The position numbers and the translations under genes were made by a program. A stretch of 64,000 nt of DNA, taken from assembly GCA_025618425.1 (NCBI GenBank), contig CM046847.1, forward strand, positions 17,982,557 through 18,046,556. The letters run 5' to 3'. This stretch comes from Heliocidaris tuberculata. Lineage: Eukaryota; Echinodermata; Echinoidea; Camarodonta; Echinometridae. The notes below the pieces were generated by a model, which saw only the letters and a list, made by a program, of their open reading frames with translations, was not told the origin of the DNA and made no database searches. Shown here piece by piece: positions 59,232-64,000 of this stretch (positions within the stretch are counted from its first letter, which is position 1; the number at the start of each line of letters is the position of its first letter).

Positions 59232-59347
59232 GTGTCGAGGTCCATTCAAGAAGAGCACGTCAGCTAGATAAATTGAAGCATTATGAGATCATCATTCCTC
59301 ATCGATTAGAGGGCAGACATAGGAGAGAAGCAAATACATTGACTCAG
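59232..59347 (+). CDS. ADAM metalloprotease, exon 2 (start of pro-domain)
   Basis: The acceptor tttttgtctggcag opens a 116-nt exon, ending CAG|GTAAGG in phase 0. After Gly from the split codon it reads VEVHSRRARQ, then HYEIIIPHRLEGRHRREAN. A Tyr-Glu-x-x-x-Pro-x-Arg-Leu core followed by a basic stretch and a Gln at a phase-0 boundary is the layout at the start of the reprolysin (M12B) pro-domain in ADAM9-, ADAM12- and ADAM19-type proteins. These are membrane proteases that shed or process cell-surface proteins, with pro-domain, metalloprotease, disintegrin and Cys-rich parts. Only the first 60 or so residues are here; the catalytic HExxHxxGxxH exon must lie past the window. Which ADAM subgroup is uncertain, so no symbol is given. 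Confidence 0.75.
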
Positions 59348-62300
59348 GTAAGGAAGACAAGGAGACTGCTGACATTTTCATGTTTTTCCTTTCATGTTTT
59401 CCTTTTTATGTTTGTCAGCCCTTTTATGAAATGATATTGCTCAGTAATATATATTCTTGGAAATGGGATAATATGGGCTCCAGTCCAGTCTGGTTCTCTT
59501 TAGTGAGGAAGTTATTTGAATTTACTCAGGACATTTTGAAGACCTTCAAGAATTCAACGAAAGGACAATGTCCATATCTTAATTGTATTGCCAATAGAAA
59601 TCATCTTTGGATTATGTAATACGGCATTGCATTTAATTTTCTGTAGGTTGAGTTCCGAAAAAAAGTGTTTGTGATCATATTCTCTGATTCCCTCTGATAG
59701 GTTGTAAACCTTCAGCTCCTCACAGAGTGTTCCTAAAACCACATCCCTGCTTTCTTAGCACACGATGAAAATAACTAATTAATATATCAATCATTAATTT
59801 ACTTATAATTCCCTGGAAAGAGATATCTCTCTTTATATTGAGAGTATGTTCTAGGCCTATGGTGCGATTCTTTGCTACACTATAGTTAGGCCTTTAGGCT
59901 TACATTCTTGTGATGGTATCATGATTCATCATCGTGGTAAAGTCATTGTTACTGTTATCACCACTTTCATTATTACTATCATCATTCAACATCATGTAAT
60001 CTTTTCTTTTCAATTCTGCATAAATTATCATTGTTTACTTTATATTATTATCACCATCATCATCATCATCATCATCGTCGTCATCGTCATCATCATCACC
60101 TTCATCACAATCATCATCCACAGCAGCAAGAGCATTCATATGAAAATGAATCCCTTTACTTGGCTTCATCTAGACTTTGATTTAAATGTGTGATGAGTAG
60201 TCTAAAACATAAGCCTACATCTTACACACAAAGCCTGACATTGTGAATACTGAATACTTTTGGAGTTGTCCTAAGAGGAGTTGTCCGAAGACTTTAGTTT
60301 CAGTGCATGAAACTGGAGACACTAGAAGTCAAACGGGAGCAAGTCAAACCCCATGGCACAGCCTGCCTGTCAGACTGTTATGCTGCCAGTCAATGAGGCA
60401 GACCATATCAAAGTTCAAAAACAGGATGAGGTTTCAGATGCCTTAGAGCCATACACTCTCTCCATCAGTCATAACATTCCTGGCGTCTAGGGCTTGCTTT
60501 ATATGTAGTCAATCCCTCTGCTTCATTTCTAGACCCTGTGCTTTACATGTATAGTCCCTGTGCTTTACATGGAGTCCTGTTGCTCCAGACAAGTATAGTG
60601 ACAAGTATGGCAAGCAGCAGAGAGCTGGTCTGTATAGACCATGGCTTAAATAGGAATGTGTCTAACCACTAAATTTGAGCACAGAATATTGGTAGGTACA
60701 TGCATTAAGACGTAGATTCCAAAATGCACAATACTACAAATTGGAGCACAGATTAAACTGAAGGAGGGTGGGGGGGGGGGGGGCTGGAGGAAGGGGTGTA
60801 AAGCATTTATCACCTCTGCCACTGTCTCATTGTGGGTAATGACCTGGGCAAGTATTCTGATGTTAGGTTACATGTATTTCACAACATGTTATGCATCTCA
60901 TTGTGTAGGTCTGAATTTTTGTGTCTGATAGACACATTTCTTATATTACATCAAATCGGGAGTTGTACAAACGAATATATTAAAAGCATATGTTTTGGCT
61001 GCCTTCCTTTAATCTGTGTCAAAGTTAGTATTGTTTTGATCACAAAATTCAAGCCATCATGAAGTATAGACCGCTATTGTTGTATTTTTTTTTCAAGTTA
61101 AAAAATATAGGTTACATCTCTTGTTTACAATCAAATTATTTGTTATTTTGTACAATGTTTATATGTACTACTTAATATATATGTAGTTGCTGAGTTTGAG
61201 TGTCATTTATTTATAGAAGGAATACCAATCCAGACATCACAAAAACATTTTTCATATTTCCACAACATCAGTATTTAGATTTAAAGGTAAAATGTTTTTC
61301 TGACCCCTTTATATCCTGCAAGCACTGTCTGCTTTCCAAACGATTTTTCGTCACTTTGTGTGCAAATCTTTTTGTTCAGTGAAAAGTATAGGCTACATTA
61401 AACATTGCTTGCAAAATAGACAGCACCTAAATTACTGAATAATCCTTAATTTCTTTTCTCTCATTTTGGGGGATGATATTTTACTGAAAATATCTTTATA
61501 GTTATATCTTTCAAAGCCACCAAAAGTATATGAATTCCCTTTTTGGTTGAGATATATTCATCAAATTATATTGATTATAAAGATAGACAACTCAGAAATA
61601 GTTGAATAATTGTTCTGTCTGTTTTCTCTATTTTTGTGATATTTCACTTAAAATCTTATTATATTTCAAAACCACCCAATGTGTAACATAGCCTTTATTG
61701 TTGAAATGCTACACAAATACTATAACGGCTTGGAACAAGGGATATCAAATGCACTGAAACAACTTAGTGGATACAATAGTACATTCTCATTGGCGCAGTG
61801 GGACCTACTGTAATGCCTGCGGACATGCTATTATTGTAAGCAACTCTGACAGCAGAAGTACTGGGATAACTTCCACTCATGCCAGAAGGTGGCAGGTTGG
61901 TTGAAAGAAGTGAAACACGGATACATTCTGTGCTTTAAATAGACCATGTCCAACCTACATACAAAGGCGAACTTGCCAAAAGGGAAAGGCAAACTGTCAA
62001 AGAGGTCCTTTTAAAATTATATTTGATCATTCATTTCATATTGTCAGAGAGAAGTAATTTAAGAAAGTGCAGTTTACCAAGACCAAGAGGTTAAGGCTAC
62101 CTCAAATACTTTCACTTTGCATGAGTGATTACCGATTAGTATTTTGATTAAGAAATTAAAGGTTAATTTAACCAATAATGTTAAGAAATAATAATTCAAC
62201 AGAAGAGTGAAAGGCTTTGACCCAGAAATTATATATGCCTACATTGTAGATTTTGTGGCATGTCTTTATAGGCAACTAATCTATTGATCTTGTTAAATTT

Positions 62301-64000
62301 TTATGAACAGGAAGAAAAGCAAGAAAAAGAAATAGTAAATAGAGTCCTTCTAAAGATAAACTGTACAAATTTGTTTTTACTATGTGCCTTGAAGAAAAAC
62401 AAAAGTGTAATTCTTTCCTTTTTAGTGCACATTCAATGATTATTTAGAATGTTGCTTTAAACTTCCAAAACAGTATTTATTGAGAAAAAATTCACTATAG
62501 CCTAACCATTTTCATTTTCATTTGAAAATGTTCAGCAGCACAGGATCGGTATCATTGCCCATGACCCTATGCTCTGTGAAACAATGACCTTCCATTCATG
62601 CATTCTTATTGTAACTAGTCACAATCATACCAGTAAGCTTATCCCCTGATCAGTCATACATGGAAAATCAACCTTGATATAACAACAGAAGCCTGTATGT
62701 TTCCCAGTTCACCCTCAACCCTCCTGTGATTAAAAAAAAACCACCCACTTGACTTCAAAGCACCCCTCCTCATATCAAAGTGCCCCTCTTGTTGTGGTTT
62801 GATGGGTTAATACCCTACGCCTCCCCCCAAATAGAGGTGCATGAAAGGGGTGCATTGTGTCTTTATGGGTTAAGGTGGATTTATCAGGTCTTAAACTACT
62901 TTTGACATGGATCCCTCAAGACTGTGAAATAACCTCAGACCAAACAAATGATTCTTTTTTTGAAGACTTTTCTTTCCTGAGGCCTGTGGCAGCAAGCTGT
63001 GCTAAGGTAAGGTTATGGCCAGGAGTTTGAAATATGATTTGAAATATTTTTTGAATGTAGGTCTTCAGCTTTACCCTCTTTTATTTTGAATATTCTTTTT
63101 AGATGTTGTAATAAATATGTATTCATCTGTTCCTAAATCTCCGTGATTGAAAATTTTGCCAAACCTTTGAAGCTTTTCAGTGATATAAATTGAGTAATTT
63201 GTAGATTTTAGTGAACCTACTTTGCAATAGGCTTATTATGCATTTGCTGGAAAGTAGGTCACAAAGTCTAATCATCTGAATTACTCTACTTCTGAGTGGA
63301 TGAAGACTTCTTTTACTGTGTACATAAAGTCATCCCATCTATATTACAAAGCAAGGAATTACAGTTAGGCCTATTTGTAGTAGTCAAATCTCTTCATGAA
63401 TTAGTTACCAATTTCTTGGGAGCCAGCTATTTCTAATGATCAACATTTTGATTATGCAATGTTCCCATACACATGTACTCTGGAAAATATAAATAAGCCT
63501 AAGTACAATGTTGCCCTATATGGCATATTTGGTGCATTGTACAGACAAACTATTTTAAACTTCAGTAAGCAAAAACAAAAGTAGATCAGTCCTATTGTCA
63601 TATCCTTACAAGGATATCTGTCAAATAAGAATATCAAATATCCTTATTTGAGGCATACATGTACATGTAGGTCAAACTAAATAATTGATGATCCTTTGCA
63701 CAAAAAAGAAAACCAAAGAAAAATAGGAAAACAGGATCCATATGGTCAGATATATCAAATAACCGATCAGCTATGATTGGTCGTGGACGTCTTTGCATTG
63801 TACTGGTATGTACTGGTAGAAAATCAGTATATCTTTTAGAAGTGTTTTCCTCTGTTCTAAGAAGTTCGATGTACTCCTTGAGAGCCAGGTCCTGTAACTA
63901 GATCTGCTAAGGGGTTTAAAAAGAACATGGTGATCATTTTTAATGCATATCTTCTTGTCATCGTAAAATGAAGTAACAGCTGTCAGGCAAAACCCCTTCC
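59348..64000 (+). other. ADAM intron 2, 5' part
   Basis: Begins GTAAGG. I looked for a phase-0 exon encoding the next pro-domain segment and found none. It contains an (ATC)n tract at 60050-60120 and a G run at about 60768-60782. A good donor, CTAAG|GTAAGG near 63005, has only stop-containing phase-0 reading before it. Otherwise AT-rich sequence. Confidence 0.5.
60050..60120. repeat. (ATC)n microsatellite
   Basis: About 20 ATC/GTC units with interruptions. Confidence 0.95.

Noticed and set aside
62940..63006. Possible ADAM exon 3 ending at CTAAG|GTAAGG
   Set aside because: The phase required by exon 2 meets a stop (TAA), and the other frames do not resemble an ADAM pro-domain.

Overview
This is eukaryotic, intron-dominated nuclear DNA from an animal, most likely a marine deuterostome such as a sea urchin. 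The clade is an inference. It rests on the AT-rich background, the very frequent tacatgta and aggccta words, the many long poly-G/poly-C tracts and the dense crowd of short TTAA-flanked MITEs. No prokaryotic gene organisation, CRISPR array, rRNA or intact tRNA gene is visible. Nearly all long open frames are chance frames in introns or repeats. Only a few stretches look like host coding exons, plus one broken LINE.

Host genes. On the + strand a gene for a secreted or membrane ADAM-type metalloprotease starts at 22566 with a signal-peptide exon (22566-22629). Its next exon is 59232-59347, the start of the ADAM pro-domain. The splice phases match across an intron of about 36.6 kb, and the remaining exons must lie beyond 64000. 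On the - strand a candidate first exon (18796-18883) encodes a hydrophobic signal or signal-anchor segment and ends at a consensus GTAAGT donor. The two starts diverge, 3.7 kb apart. Each lies by a CpG-richer patch, and both patches carry the 12-mer ACCGTACCGTAT and the palindrome ATCAGCTGAT. Phase-compatible but weakly supported downstream exons of the - strand gene are proposed at 15174-15244 or 14800-14870 (a tandem duplicate pair), at 13501-13547 and at 12058-12268.

Repeat layout. 1-18 kb: MITEs at 0.6, 1.6, 2.5 (with a nested MITE), 7.8, 11.3 and 12.3 kb, a foldback element with a pyrimidine-rich core (3.4-4.5 kb), GC hairpins and a CpG-rich patch (5.0-6.0 kb), and a tandem repeat of about 374 bp (14.3-15.5 kb). 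18-22.6 kb: the divergent promoter zone with a hAT-like MITE (20.5 kb). ADAM intron 1 (22.6-59.2 kb) holds two tRNA-derived SINEs, a MITE split by a 5'-truncated jockey/CR1-like LINE that itself carries two insertions (27.2-31.2 kb), a tandem Helitron-like pair with GC-rich internal repeats (40.9-42.8 kb), paired hairpin elements (43.8-44.1 kb), a three-level nest centred on a 3.4-kb hAT-like element (47.0-50.9 kb), a second Helitron-like element (51.9-53.2 kb) and more TTAA MITEs. 59.3-64 kb is the start of ADAM intron 2, with no further recognisable exon.

The strongest points for follow-up are the insertion nests whose order can be read from target duplications, the shared promoter words, and the duplicated 71-nt exon candidate that would have to be spliced in a mutually exclusive way.
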